Source of the DNA: a virus
Length of the DNA: 26,362 bases
IMG/VR virus record: IMGVR_UViG_3300031576_000257
Coordinates: 1-26,362 of that record
Strand: one strand, 5' to 3'
Shown here: in pieces, positions 8,279-16,578 of the stretch
Layout of the letters: each line of letters starts with the position of its first letter
How positions within the stretch are numbered: the stretch's first letter is position 1
Translations under genes and position numbers: made by a program
Notes under the pieces: model-generated
Told to the model about the DNA's origin: nothing
Seen by the model: only the letters and a program-made list of their open reading frames with translations
Databases searched by the model: none

Positions 8279-8325
8279 CGGCGGCTCCAGGGCCCGGGTC
8301 TATAGACCTGGGCCCGGAGCCGCCG
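8279..8325 (-). terminator. long intergenic hairpin after the tail tube gene
   Basis: A 10-bp outer stem (8279-8288 with 8316-8325) continues past one bulged A at 8289 into an 11-bp inner stem with one G-T pair, closing on GGTCTATAGACC. It fills the only sizeable gap between the tail tube stop (8340) and the next start (8260). No run of T follows on the coding strand, so it may act as a weak terminator, an RNA-processing site or a 3' stabiliser that keeps tube mRNA more abundant than downstream mRNA. Confidence 0.6.
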
Positions 8326-8339
8326 GGGCCGTAGGAAGA

Positions 8340-8867
8340 TCAGGCGGGAGGATGCGACCCGCTGAGCACGTAGAAGGGCGTCTCCACCCCCGACACCGTC
8401 GAGTTGAAGGCGGTGAAGGTGGCCAGCCACGCCTGCTGGGCCTCCTCGCTCAGCGTCAGCTCGTCCAGCTCCGTCGCGACCGCGGCCGGGAAGACGAAGG
8501 TGGCGGAGCCGTCGCGGGCGACCAGGCGCAGCTCGTCCGCGTGGTCGAGGTAGTCGTCACCGGGCTGGCTCTTCGGCAGCACGATCGCGCCGGAGAGGGC
8601 GCCGCTGGTGATGAGCGCCTCGGCGAAGGGCATGAGGACGCCGGACATGGTCGGGAGGCCGAGCGTGTCCGCGACCGGGACGCCGATCGTCACGGTCTCG
8701 CCGCGTCGGAGGATCCGGACGGGGTTGAAGTTGCCCTCGTCGTTCGCGGTGAGCGCGAGGACCTCGGGCGCGATGGACAGGGCGATCTCGCCGAACACGC
8801 GGACGGCGGAACCCCCGTAGTAGACGTCCGCGGACAATCCGTGGACGGTGTCGGTGGGAAAGGGCAT
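8340..8867 (-). CDS. major tail tube protein candidate (175 aa)
   Basis: It follows the tail terminator gene and precedes the chaperones, the usual position of the tail tube subunit. The sequence is beta-rich with one helix-like segment: VHGLSADVYYGGSAVRVFGE, ALTANDEGNFNPVRILRRGE, then a C-terminal TLSEEAQQAWLATFTAFN and a final strand FYVLSGSHPPA. A GAGGTAA ribosome site overlaps the upstream stop. The following hairpin would suit a highly expressed gene. Assignment is by order and size rather than a diagnostic motif. Confidence 0.65.
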   Translation of the reverse strand: MPFPTDTVHGLSADVYYGGSAVRVFGEIALSIAPEVLALTANDEGNFNPVRILRRGETVTIGVPVADTLGLPTMSGVLMPFAEALITSGALSGAIVLPKSQPGDDYLDHADELRLVARDGSATFVFPAAVATELDELTLSEEAQQAWLATFTAFNSTVSGVETPFYVLSGSHPPA

Positions 8868-8874
8868 GGACCCG

Positions 8875-9273
8875 TTACCTCAGAAGCCGCGCGGTGAAGT
8901 TGACTGCGACCGTGAACCGTTCACTGTCGGCGGGCCCGGGGCCCAGATCTTGGGGCAGCGCGGTGCCCCGAAGCCAGAGCACGCCGAAGCCGCCGATGTT
9001 CTCGGCGCGCCGGTCGTGCAGGTTTTCGTAGATGGCTCGCGCGACCGCGCGAGCGCCCGAGACCGTGCTCCCGTCCACCAGGACCTGGATGCCGTAGTCT
9101 TCGGTATAGTCCCAGACCACGGGCGTCCCGCCGCTACCGCGGAACACCGCGATGACGTCGGGCTCGGGCTCGAAGTCGCGGCGGTAGCCGTCCTGGAGGG
9201 ACACCCCGCTCGCGGCGTAGAGGCCGCCGATGCCGGAGGCGACGCAGAGATTCAGCGCGGCGTTGACGAACAT
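8875..9273 (-). CDS. tail terminator / tail completion protein candidate (132 aa)
   Basis: The start overlaps the HK97 gp10-like gene as TGATG. The protein is 132 residues, alpha/beta, beginning FVNAALNLCVASG and containing YTEDYGIQVLVDGSTVSGARAVARAIYENL, then a strand-rich end with FGVLWLRGTALPQDLG and RFTVAVNFTARL. This matches the small proteins that cap the tail tube and dock it to the head, which typically have a helix for the minor-capsid-like fold followed by a beta sheet comparing values such as LRG..PQ.LG. Assigned by motif character and position. Confidence 0.6.
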   Translation of the reverse strand: MFVNAALNLCVASGIGGLYAASGVSLQDGYRRDFEPEPDVIAVFRGSGGTPVVWDYTEDYGIQVLVDGSTVSGARAVARAIYENLHDRRAENIGGFGVLWLRGTALPQDLGPGPADSERFTVAVNFTARLLR

Positions 9274-9704
9274 CAGACCCCCCGCGCCGCCCGCCAGAAG
9301 TCGCGGAGGGCCACGCCCATCTTCTCGCCGAGCTTGAAGCCGCGCAGCACCCGCTCGATATACTTGGGGCCGGCCTGCCCGAATTCGTTGCCGGCCTTCG
9401 AGACCGTCCCGGGGCCGCGGGAGTCCTGGCCCATCTCGTGGACGATCCCCGCGTAGGGCGTCAGGAACTTGAAGGTGGTGGTCGTGCGCCGCCCGCGCGG
9501 CGTGCTGACGACCTCGCGGATGGCCGAGGACTCCAGCTCGCCTTCCTTGAAGGGAGCCAGCTCGACCATCTTCTGCATGGCATCGACGCCCGCGTCCTTC
9601 GCCTTCTGGTGGATGACCGGGAGGACGTCGTCCCCGAACCGCTCCAGCATCTTGCGGAGCGCCTTCTCGGGGAGCTTGAGCTGGACCCGCGCGCGGGCCG
9701 CCAT
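9273..9704 (-). CDS. HK97 gp10-like neck protein (143 aa)
   Basis: N-terminal helices (EKALRKMLERFGDDVLPVIHQ, then MQKMVELAPFKEGELESS) and the central FLTPYAGIVHEMG motif are typical of HK97 gp10-like or phage-virion morphogenesis proteins. In that family a 'P..tG.L..Si' segment precedes 'Ya..vh.G', as here (APFKEGELESSAIRE then YAGIVHEMGQ). It forms part of the head-tail joint. The gene overlaps both neighbours by one base (TGATG), supporting coupled translation. Confidence 0.8.
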   Translation of the reverse strand: MAARARVQLKLPEKALRKMLERFGDDVLPVIHQKAKDAGVDAMQKMVELAPFKEGELESSAIREVVSTPRGRRTTTTFKFLTPYAGIVHEMGQDSRGPGTVSKAGNEFGQAGPKYIERVLRGFKLGEKMGVALRDFWRAARGV

Positions 9705-10018
9705 CAGACTGCCTGGCGCAGGGTGAGATGGATGAAGCGCTCCGTGGCCGCGAGGTTGCGGCCGGGGAAGGCGGTCAGCACCTCCCAGCGACGGTCGCGG
9801 ACCACCAGGACGTCGCGCCGCTTGACCGCGGAATCCGGATGGATCAGGGTCTCGGCCACCGCCTCGAAGGTCTCGCCCTCGATGGCCACCCGCTTCACAA
9901 GCGTCTCCCAGAAGGTCATCGGGACGTCGCGCTCGATGGGAGCGAAATTCTGGAGCCGGCCGTCCGGCCCCAGCTCTCCGCGCTCGACGTCGCCGCGGTC
10001 GCGGAAGGTCACGCCCAT
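9704..10018 (-). CDS. head closure / head-tail joining protein (104 aa)
   Basis: The ATG at 10018 (MGVTFRDRGDVERG) lies just after the upstream TGA. The 104-residue product is beta-rich, with DVLVVRDRRWEVLTAFPGRNL in the last third, a pattern seen in small SPP1 gp16-like head closure proteins where 'D.v.v.g..y.V' is followed by a ligand loop. Its place between the DnaT-like adaptor and the gp10-like protein supports this. I see no other candidate function. Confidence 0.6.
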   Translation of the reverse strand: MGVTFRDRGDVERGELGPDGRLQNFAPIERDVPMTFWETLVKRVAIEGETFEAVAETLIHPDSAVKRRDVLVVRDRRWEVLTAFPGRNLAATERFIHLTLRQAV

Positions 10019-10020
10019 GC

Positions 10021-10566
10021 TCAGCCTCGAATGGTGGTCCGGCGCGGACCGCGGACCAGCCCCGAGCGCAGGAGGATGGAGTCCGCCTGGGGGTGGCTGG
10101 GCCGGTCGAACCGGAGCGGCCGGGCGTAGGTGAAGGACTCGGAGTGGGGCCCGATCGTCTCGGATCGCTGGGTGATCGCGCCGCGCTGGGAGGGGTCGGC
10201 CGGGGGCCAGAGGTCCACGCCGCGAGACGCCAGCAGGGCGTACTCGCACTGCGCCTCGGGGACCGGGCTGGGCACCTGGTCCTCGTCCCATAGGATGTTG
10301 CGCTCGACGTCGAAGGCCCCGATGGCCGGGAAGTGGAGAGACTGGCCCGAAGTCGTGCGGTAGCCGGCGAGGCGCCAGCGCCGCTCGATGAAGAGGCAGC
10401 CGGAGACGAGGAAGGTGGCTTGCTCGTCCTCCGTGAAGCCCTCCCACTCGTCTAGCACCCCGACGCGCTCGAAGTAGCCCGAGGCGCCCGACAGGGTCTG
10501 GTAGGAGTTGGCGTCCACGAGGCCGGAGCCGGTCTCGACGACCATCTCGGCGGCGGTCAGGAACAT
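10021..10566 (-). CDS. head-tail connector adaptor, DnaT-like family (181 aa)
   Basis: The N-terminus VDANSYQTLSGASGYFERVG, followed by TEDEQATFLVSGCLFIERRW and GQSLHFP, fits the 'ANSY...a..YF...W.......L..At..id....w.G......q.L.wPR' pattern of phage proteins annotated as DnaT-like ssDNA-binding proteins. In phage late operons these act as adaptors that sit under the portal. The gene is the first of the connector set. A GAGGGAGA ribosome site precedes the ATG. Confidence 0.7.
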   Translation of the reverse strand: MFLTAAEMVVETGSGLVDANSYQTLSGASGYFERVGVLDEWEGFTEDEQATFLVSGCLFIERRWRLAGYRTTSGQSLHFPAIGAFDVERNILWDEDQVPSPVPEAQCEYALLASRGVDLWPPADPSQRGAITQRSETIGPHSESFTYARPLRFDRPSHPQADSILLRSGLVRGPRRTTIRG

Positions 10567-10576
10567 CGGGTCTCCC

Positions 10577-10807
10577 TCAGGTCGTCAGCCAGCGGCGGAC
10601 GCCCTCGATGATGCCGAACCCGACACCGGCGCCGGCCGCGCCGACGAGGGCGCCACCGGCGGCGCCGACCTGGCGCGGGCGCGGCTCGGGCTTGAGGCCG
10701 CCGAGGTCGATGATGAGCTGGAGCTGGCCCTGGATGCCGACCAGTTGGCCCTCGATATGGGCCACCCGCTCGGAGACCTCCCCGACGGAGCAGCAGGGCT
10801 CACTCAT
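10577..10807 (-). CDS. small protein with coiled coil and Gly/Ala-rich apolar segment
   Basis: A 76-residue product overlapping the upstream stop as ATGA. Residues 8-36 (VGEVSERVAHIEGQLVGIQG and on) look like a short coiled coil. Residues about 46-68 (QVGAAGGALVGAAGAGVGFG) are glycine-rich and apolar and could cross a membrane. Two adjacent cysteines stand at positions 5-6. This build resembles small phage membrane proteins of the hemolysin-XhlA type, which also pair a coiled coil with one membrane segment, but I would not assign a lysis role. Confidence 0.6.
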   Translation of the reverse strand: MSEPCCSVGEVSERVAHIEGQLVGIQGQLQLIIDLGGLKPEPRPRQVGAAGGALVGAAGAGVGFGIIEGVRRWLTT

Positions 10808-11109
10808 TTCGGGGGCTGCGGCGTGAGGGCGAACATCGGGGCCCGGTTGCCCGGCAGGCGCCGCTTGGCGGGGCGCCGTCGATCCGGGCTCGGCCGCGCG
10901 GCGCGCTGCTCGCGCTGCTCGCGGCGGAGGTCCACCAGCGTCGGCCCTGCGGCCGGCGCCTCGGGCTCCTCGGCCTTGACCGGGAGCGCCTCGGCCGGGT
11001 CCTCGACCAGGCCCGGAGGCGGAGAGACATTGACCACGCGCGGGCGCTTGGGCTTGGGCGCGGGCGCGGGAGCGGCATCGATCAGGGGGTCGTAGGACGT
11101 CTGGTCCAT
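10804..11109 (-). CDS. Pro/Ala/Arg-rich low-complexity protein (101 aa)
   Basis: The protein is disordered in character: APAPAPKPKRPR near residue 15, PPPGLVEDPAEALPVKAEEP near 50, then a basic helix DLRREQREQRAARPSPDRRR. An AGGAGC site precedes the ATG and the end overlaps the next gene as ATGA. No domain is recognised. Its place just after the major capsid gene would suit a minor head or decoration component, but nothing in the sequence proves this. Confidence 0.55.
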   Translation of the reverse strand: MDQTSYDPLIDAAPAPAPKPKRPRVVNVSPPPGLVEDPAEALPVKAEEPEAPAAGPTLVDLRREQREQRAARPSPDRRRPAKRRLPGNRAPMFALTPQPPK

Positions 11110-11160
11110 GAAGAGATGCTCCTACGCGGCTCGGGGGACGGCCGCGCGATGAAGACGATG

Positions 11161-11190
11161 GGGCGGGGCCCTCTTGCGAGAGCCCCGCCC
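11161..11190 (-). terminator. GC-rich hairpin just after the capsid gene
   Basis: A 13-bp stem with one mismatch: 11161-11173 pairs with 11178-11190 around a TTGC loop. It starts six bases past the capsid stop codon on the coding strand. No T tract follows, so strong intrinsic termination is uncertain; partial termination or mRNA 3'-end protection is likely. Confidence 0.65.
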
Positions 11191-11195
11191 GGTGA

Positions 11196-12200
11196 TCAGC
11201 CGTTCGTCCGGAGACGGGCGAGCTTCACCTGCTTGCGCTCGGCGAAGACCCGGTTCCAGTTGACGCCCGACGCCAGCTCGGCGTAGGTCGCCGCCTCGCC
11301 GGCCATCGAGGCACCCAGCCACGCGAAGCCGCGCGGGTGGATGAGGTGCTGCTGCCGCGACACGAGGATCTCCGTGCCGCCGCCGTTGCCCTGCAGCTCC
11401 TCGCGCTGCACCGCCACCGGGACTCGCGGCTCCGCCGTGCCGTAGGCGAGTGCCCCGGCGCCGAACAGATACGAGTCGTAGACGGTGTGGCCCGAGATCG
11501 TGGCCGTCGGCATGCCGTCGTCCACGATGACGCGCCGACCCAGGAAGGTCGGGATCTGCGTCTCCCCGCGCGAGTCCGGGATGAACTCGATCAGGTTGTT
11601 CACCTGGGCCTGCGTGAAGACCATGCTGTGCATCGCGATGGCCGTGACCTCGTCGGCCCGGTCGCCGAGGGTGGCAGCCGCCTGCAGGAACGCCGGAGCG
11701 TTGAAGCGGTTGTCGTCGGTCACCGTGCCGCTGAGCGAGACGATCGACTCCGTCATGTCGCCGGAATCGTTCGCGTCGTTGTCCGCGAAGAGGCCCTGCA
11801 GCGTGCGGATCACGCGCGTCTGGAGGACGCGCGACCAGTAGGACGACACGCGCTGGGCGATGGCGTCCATCGGGTCGTCGCCGGCCAGAGCCGTGACGAG
11901 ATCCGCGGCCTTCCAGGCCTGGTTCACGTTGTGGCGCTGCGCGACTTCCTCGCCCGTGCCGAGCTTCTTCGGAATCGCGCTGTTCTCGCTGTCGTCCGAG
12001 ACGTTCGGCTCGTCGTTCGCGAGGTCGCGCCAGTGCGGGATCGAGAAGGTGCGCCCGCCACCCTGGAGCAGGGAGTTGAAGAACTCCCCCGTCTCCATGA
12101 TGCCGGACTGGACGAACGCCGTCTTCTCCGTGGTCAGCACCTGCACGTAGGGTGCGAAGACCTCCGGAATCACGACGTCCGTGAGCTGGACCAGAGCCAT
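11196..12200 (-). CDS. major capsid protein (334 aa)
   Basis: This is the expected gene after the scaffold candidate. The ATG has a strong AAAGGAG site and an AT-rich leader, unusual here and consistent with high expression. The sequence matches the style of phage major coat proteins: MALVQLTDVVIPEVFAPYVQ, a flexible DEPNVSDDSENSAIPKK loop, VSSYWSRVLQTRVIRTLQGLF (spine-like helix), then IAMHSMVFTQAQVNNLIEFI and GRRVIVDDGMP, which is a common motif before the final strands. It probably adopts the HK97 fold. A hairpin follows immediately. Confidence 0.88.
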   Translation of the reverse strand: MALVQLTDVVIPEVFAPYVQVLTTEKTAFVQSGIMETGEFFNSLLQGGGRTFSIPHWRDLANDEPNVSDDSENSAIPKKLGTGEEVAQRHNVNQAWKAADLVTALAGDDPMDAIAQRVSSYWSRVLQTRVIRTLQGLFADNDANDSGDMTESIVSLSGTVTDDNRFNAPAFLQAAATLGDRADEVTAIAMHSMVFTQAQVNNLIEFIPDSRGETQIPTFLGRRVIVDDGMPTATISGHTVYDSYLFGAGALAYGTAEPRVPVAVQREELQGNGGGTEILVSRQQHLIHPRGFAWLGASMAGEAATYAELASGVNWNRVFAERKQVKLARLRTNG

Positions 12201-12310
12201 TGTAGGCTCCTTTCGTTTTCAGGTTGATGTTTGAGGGACGTCCCGGAGGTCTCAGACCGTCGGGCTTTAAGCGGGCCAGCCGCTCGGGTGCGCCTCGGGG
12301 CGCGTCGGCC
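12201..12310 (-). promoter_or_regulatory. leader of the major capsid gene
   Basis: This 110-bp gap separates scaffold and capsid genes. On the coding strand it has a small GCGCC/GGCGC hairpin near the scaffold stop, a perfect GGGACGTCCC palindrome near 12236-12245, and an A-rich run (CCTGAAAACGAAAGGAG) leading to the capsid ATG. A promoter may lie here, but no clear -35/-10 pair can be picked by eye. Confidence 0.4.
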
Positions 12311-13144
12311 TCAGGCCGCCGCGCTCTTCGGTCGCAGATTCGCCGGGAGCAGGTCGGCTCGGCCGGCCTCCTGCGCGTACCGCTGAGCGAGCGCAGGATT
12401 CGACCGGCAGAGCTTGGCCCACTCCGTCATGTTGGGCTTCTTCGCCTTGAGCGGGTTCGCGCCGGCCGCCTTGCGGTCGCCGCCGTTCGCCGCGCCCGCG
12501 CCCTGGTTCTCGGGGAACCAGTGCGGGACGGTCCCGCCTCGCTGGAGGTCGAGGAACCAGTCCGCGACCGTGACGCCGTCCTTCGTGGTGAAGACGCCGT
12601 CTTCGTTCTCATCGAAGATCCGCTCGGCGCGGAGCTTCGCGTCCTCCAGGACGGAGGGGGCGCGGAGCTTCACGCCCTTCTCGCCCGTGGTCGCCGTGGA
12701 GAGCGCGTCGGCCAGGCGGCGCCGCTTGTCGCTGCCCTTGAGCGTGCCGTTCTCCTCGCGGAGCTTCTCCACTTCCGTCTTCAGGGTGTCGCGCTCGCGC
12801 TCGACGGGGCGGAGCTGCGTGGTCAGGCGGCGGGCGATGAGCGGTTCCAGGGCCTTCTCGTCCACCTTGCCGCCGGCCTCGACCTGCGCTCGAAGGTCCT
12901 CGACCTGGTCGTTCAGCTCGATGAGCTTCTCGGGGGTCAGGTCACCGAACGCCTGGATGCGCTTCTTCGTTTCCTTGTGCGCGAGGCGTTCCTTCTCCAG
13001 GGCGCCGCTCAGGCGCGTCACGTCTTGCTCGGCCTTCAGGCCGCCCTCGACGTCGAGGACGAAGACGTCCCCGCTCTGGGTGTAGAACTCGCGCTCCGAC
13101 TCCGGGATCTCTTCCTGGGTCGCGTAGGTCCGTTTCAGACTCAT
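12311..13144 (-). CDS. coiled-coil scaffold protein candidate (277 aa)
   Basis: A 277-residue acidic/basic helical protein between portal and capsid, the usual place of the scaffold. Residues about 40-135 form a strong coiled coil (VTRLSGALEKERLAHKETKK, DQVEDLRAQVEAGGKVDEKA, VERERDTLKTEVEKLREENG). The C-terminal third is lower in complexity with GAGAANGGDRKAAGANPLKA and a basic end. No protease motif is visible. Scaffold is the best reading; a minor head protein is possible. Confidence 0.7.
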   Translation of the reverse strand: MSLKRTYATQEEIPESEREFYTQSGDVFVLDVEGGLKAEQDVTRLSGALEKERLAHKETKKRIQAFGDLTPEKLIELNDQVEDLRAQVEAGGKVDEKALEPLIARRLTTQLRPVERERDTLKTEVEKLREENGTLKGSDKRRRLADALSTATTGEKGVKLRAPSVLEDAKLRAERIFDENEDGVFTTKDGVTVADWFLDLQRGGTVPHWFPENQGAGAANGGDRKAAGANPLKAKKPNMTEWAKLCRSNPALAQRYAQEAGRADLLPANLRPKSAAA

Positions 13145-13202
13145 TTCCGTTTCACCTCATGGTCCCGCGCCCCATGTCGCGGGTGGAATTTGGCCGGCGC
13201 CG

Positions 13203-14753
13203 CTATTCGGCGTCGGCCGGGGGATCCTCCTCGGGACTCGGGATGTCCGAGCCCGCAGGCGGATTCGCGGGAGCAGGCGGTTCGACCAGAGGCTCCTCGC
13301 CCTCGATCTCGGCCAGCTCGTCTTCGAAGGTCATCTCCGTCAGCCCGTTCTTCTCCGCGTAGCTGTGGATGGAGCGGAGCGAGAGGGGAGCGCCCTTCGC
13401 CTTCGCGTCCATCGCGTCGCCCACGGAACGGGGCTCGACGCGGACCTCGGCGAAGTTGAGGTTCGGGGTGACGATCACCGCCTCGGGATCGGCGCCCATC
13501 CAGGTCGCGCACTGCCGCAGTGCGGTCTGGAGACCGGCCGCGCCGGTGAGGGCGATGCTCTGGAGGGTCGCAGTGGCCGCGGCGATGCGGATGCGGAGCG
13601 CGTCGCCCGACTCGGCCTGCGAGCCCGGCGGATGGAGAAGCTGGGCGCCCTTGCCCTGGGCCTCGCGACGCTCCTCGGAGAGCGCCGTGCGCTGCTCCTG
13701 GAGGGCGAGCGAGGAGACGCCGATGAACTTGGCGTCGCCCTGCAGCGGGACGCGGATGACGGAGCCGACGCCCACGCGGACCTCGTCCTCCGAATCGCTC
13801 TCCTCGTCATCGTCGGGGGACCCCTCCTCCCCGATGATCACGAGCGTGTCCTGTCCCTGATGGTGCAGGCTCTGGCGGTAGTCCGCCTCGCCCCGGTAGA
13901 TGCTCAGGCAGAGGCGCGCGAGCCCGAGCAGCGGGATGATGCCGGGCGAGAGCGCGAGGTCCGTGGCGCCGACGACCGTGAGCGGGATGAACGGGAGCGT
14001 CCGGCCGGCCAGGCTCGGCTCGACGACGGCCGACTTCCGGCCCTCCACCTCCGTCCAGGTCCGATAGGTGCGGGCGAGGCTCGCGACGCGCTCGGCGCCG
14101 TCGATCATCTCCGGCGTCGGGACGCTCGGGTCGGAATCGTCCGTCAAGACGAGCGCGCGACCGCGGATCACCGTCGTCCAGGTCAGCCCGTCGGTCCCGA
14201 TCTCGGGCCGCGTCTCGTCCAGGATGGCCATCCGCAGCTCGTTCGGAGAGAGCGTGTCGAACGGCTCGTCGGACCAGTTGACGAGGAGGCGCGCGGGGTA
14301 GTCGAGGAGAATCGGCGTATTCCGGCCCTGGACCGCGTCGCCGAGGAGCGCCAGGCGCCCGTACAGGAGCTGGTTGAGGTGGATGCGCCGGAGAAGCATC
14401 AGGAGGGACTCGCCCCTCCGCGTCGCGCTCTCGCGCATCGGCTCCATCGCCGCAGGGAGCTGGATGCGCGCCGGCTCCCGGTTCAGCACGCCCACCAGCG
14501 TCGAGGCCGCGTCCTGGACGTAGTCGGGGAACTTCGCGCGCGCGAGATAATTGACGTATCGCAGCCAGCCCGGGCTGGTCAGGCTCTGCGTCGCGCCGTC
14601 GAGGACCATCCCCGCGGTCAGCGGGAGGTAGATGGTCGTGGCATCCTTGATGTGCCGCTCGCCCGCGAAGGTGTCGGCCATGACCACGTAGTCCGGCGCG
14701 ACGATGGAGAAGTCCGGGTGGATCGACGTCAGGAGAGAGTTTGCCTGCGGCAC
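13203..14753 (-). CDS. portal protein, DUF4055-type (516 aa)
   Basis: The GTG start at 14753 directly follows the terminase TAG. The protein begins PQANSLLTSIHPDFSIVAPD and has HIKDATTIYLPLTAGMVLDG, then SLLMLLRRIHLNQLLYGRLA and YPARLLVNWSDE, as in DUF4055 family phage proteins, which act as portals. The portal is a dodecameric ring at one head vertex through which DNA passes and to which terminase docks. The tail is acidic and Pro-rich (about residues 480-516). Order next to TerL supports the call. Confidence 0.85.
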   Translation of the reverse strand: MPQANSLLTSIHPDFSIVAPDYVVMADTFAGERHIKDATTIYLPLTAGMVLDGATQSLTSPGWLRYVNYLARAKFPDYVQDAASTLVGVLNREPARIQLPAAMEPMRESATRRGESLLMLLRRIHLNQLLYGRLALLGDAVQGRNTPILLDYPARLLVNWSDEPFDTLSPNELRMAILDETRPEIGTDGLTWTTVIRGRALVLTDDSDPSVPTPEMIDGAERVASLARTYRTWTEVEGRKSAVVEPSLAGRTLPFIPLTVVGATDLALSPGIIPLLGLARLCLSIYRGEADYRQSLHHQGQDTLVIIGEEGSPDDDEESDSEDEVRVGVGSVIRVPLQGDAKFIGVSSLALQEQRTALSEERREAQGKGAQLLHPPGSQAESGDALRIRIAAATATLQSIALTGAAGLQTALRQCATWMGADPEAVIVTPNLNFAEVRVEPRSVGDAMDAKAKGAPLSLRSIHSYAEKNGLTEMTFEDELAEIEGEEPLVEPPAPANPPAGSDIPSPEEDPPADAE

Positions 14754-16361
14754 CTAGCTCAACCCCTTCGCGCGTCCGGAACGCGCCTTCGCCGGCTTGG
14801 GAGCGAACGTCACGACGAGACCGTCCGCGTGGTCCGGAGACGCGACCCCGCGAGCCTTCATCTGCGTCTTGCGCTCGATGGCGATCTTCCCGGTCTCGGT
14901 GAACGAATACTTCGGGAGCGAGAGCTGCCCGCACACCTTCGGGTCGTCCGGAAGCAGGAGCAGCTCGTCGAGATCGTAGAGGCGCCCGCCCTTGCCCTGC
15001 ACCGCCAGCCAGTGTTCGTGGGTTCGGAAGAGGCGCTCGCGCGCCGTCCACCATGCCTCGGCGCGCGCGTTGATGAACTTCTTGGAGGCGGGCTTCCCGT
15101 CGGGCCAGACCTTGCCCGAAGGCCGGTTGCCCACGTTGATCGGGATGCAGCGGAGGTCGCCCGCGATGCGGAGGAGAGTGGACAGGACGCCGCGGCCGAC
15201 GCCGACGGAGTCGAATTTCACCTTCGTGATCCGGTGCTGCGCCGCGAGCGCGCAGGTCCGACCGGCCGTGTTCGTGGTGTCGCCGTCCATCCAGTCCGTG
15301 GACTTGTAGACGACGGGGCCCTTCCGCGGGACGAACACGCTGGGCGCCTGTCCGCCGCCGACGTCCAGGCCCGCCTCGAAGACGACGTCCTCGGCCTGCT
15401 GCAGCCACTTCGCCAGCTCGCCGTTCGCTTCGAGGTGCTTGCGGAGGAGCTGCGAGGAGAGGACCCACTTCCCCGGGATCGCGACGTCGCCCGCGCTCGC
15501 CTCGTAGTCGAGATCAATCTCCTGGGCGAGAATCTCGGGCGTCAGCTCTCGCTGCTTGGCTTCGTACCAGGCGAGATCCTTGCGCGGGTCCGAGGTCCAG
15601 TGGAAGGTGAAGACCTTGACGGCGCCGCTCATCTTGCGCCGATAGAACGGGTTTCCCGTCCCCTTCGGCGTCGAGATGTCGATTCGCACGTCGGTCGTGT
15701 TGGAGAGCGCGGCCTCGACCTGCTCGGGCTGGTCGAGCGAGGCGGCCTCGTCCACGAAGTAGATGGAAGCGCGGTCGCCGCGGCCGATATCTGAGCCGCC
15801 GTCGCCGGTGATCACGGCCCCCGTCTCCGGGTTCCGGATCCTCATGTAGCGAGCGTGGTCCTTCTCGCTCCAGCCGATGGGCTGGAGGGCGCGAGGGAGG
15901 CGCCGGATGATGATCCGGACCTTCTCCAGCAGCGACTTCGGGACGCCCAGGGTGTCCACGTCGTCGAGGGACTGCGAGCCGAACCCGATGGCGATGCCCG
16001 GCGTGAAGATCCACTGCCGAACGGACCAGGCCGTGGAGAGCCAGGTCACGCCCGCGTCGCGGGACTTCTCGACCAGGCCGTGCTCGCGCCCGCTGAATCG
16101 CTCGTCCAGCCAGTCGAGGTACTCGCGCTGGCGCGGGAAGAGGACGAAGGGGACGAACGGGTCCTTCCCCTGGTTGACGTACCGGGGCTCATACGTGAAG
16201 ACCCAGTCCTCGACGAATTCGGCCGAGGGCGCGGATCGGTAGTACGCGATCAGCCGGTCCCAGTCCTCCGGCTCGCGGAGTCGGTCGAGGAGGTTCCGCC
16301 GATAGCGGAAGATCGGCGCGTAGTCCGGGCTCTTCCAGTCCAGCGGGTGCGGGGTTCCCAT
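14754..16361 (-). CDS. terL: terminase large subunit (535 aa)
   Basis: ATP-driven DNA packaging motor and nuclease. The ATPase shows the Walker A region EKSRDAGVTW at residues 98-107, Walker B SIYFVDEAA with D204-E205, and the coupling motif STPKG at 230-234. The nuclease domain shows GLDVGGG with D333, VKFDSVGVG with D384 and the late SPDHADG with D510 and D513. Length is normal for the family. The start lies soon after the upstream TAG with no strong ribosome site, so it may be translationally coupled. The call is secure; the packaging type (cos or headful) cannot be told here. Confidence 0.95.
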   Translation of the reverse strand: MGTPHPLDWKSPDYAPIFRYRRNLLDRLREPEDWDRLIAYYRSAPSAEFVEDWVFTYEPRYVNQGKDPFVPFVLFPRQREYLDWLDERFSGREHGLVEKSRDAGVTWLSTAWSVRQWIFTPGIAIGFGSQSLDDVDTLGVPKSLLEKVRIIIRRLPRALQPIGWSEKDHARYMRIRNPETGAVITGDGGSDIGRGDRASIYFVDEAASLDQPEQVEAALSNTTDVRIDISTPKGTGNPFYRRKMSGAVKVFTFHWTSDPRKDLAWYEAKQRELTPEILAQEIDLDYEASAGDVAIPGKWVLSSQLLRKHLEANGELAKWLQQAEDVVFEAGLDVGGGQAPSVFVPRKGPVVYKSTDWMDGDTTNTAGRTCALAAQHRITKVKFDSVGVGRGVLSTLLRIAGDLRCIPINVGNRPSGKVWPDGKPASKKFINARAEAWWTARERLFRTHEHWLAVQGKGGRLYDLDELLLLPDDPKVCGQLSLPKYSFTETGKIAIERKTQMKARGVASPDHADGLVVTFAPKPAKARSGRAKGLS

Positions 16362-16365
16362 CGGG

Positions 16366-16578
16366 CTAGAGGGTGCCGAAGGGCTCCACTCGCTCGCGCG
16401 GGTCGGGCGGGATCGTCTTCGCCCGCGAGCCGCGGAGAGCCTTTCGAGCGCCCTTCACCACCGGGATGATGCTCGGGAGGCCCGGCGTCGGACTGTTGAT
16501 GCTGGAGTCCACGATGGAGTCCTGGTCCCGGCCCTGCCGCGGGCCGTAGGTGATTCGCGTGCGAGTCTTCCGGGCCAT
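16366..16578 (-). CDS. small basic protein upstream of terL (70 aa)
   Basis: The ATG adjoins the preceding TAG. The product is basic with many Ser, Pro and Arg residues: ARKTRTRITYGPRQGRDQDS, then LPSIIPVVKGARKALRGSRA. No domain is recognised and no membrane segment is seen. Its place between the fibre genes and terL and its compact spacing argue it is real. A DNA-binding or packaging helper role is a guess from charge and place. Confidence 0.55.
   Translation of the reverse strand: MARKTRTRITYGPRQGRDQDSIVDSSINSPTPGLPSIIPVVKGARKALRGSRAKTIPPDPRERVEPFGTL

Noticed and set aside
13365-15794. An 809-codon plus-strand open frame antisense to portal and terminase
   Set aside because: It lies opposite two well-supported genes, has Arg/Val/Ala/Asp-rich composition typical of antisense frames in high-GC DNA, and shows no domain.
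14754-16361. Evidence for a cos site or headful packaging near terL
   Set aside because: No clear end sequence, repeat or defined cut site can be recognised from this window alone.
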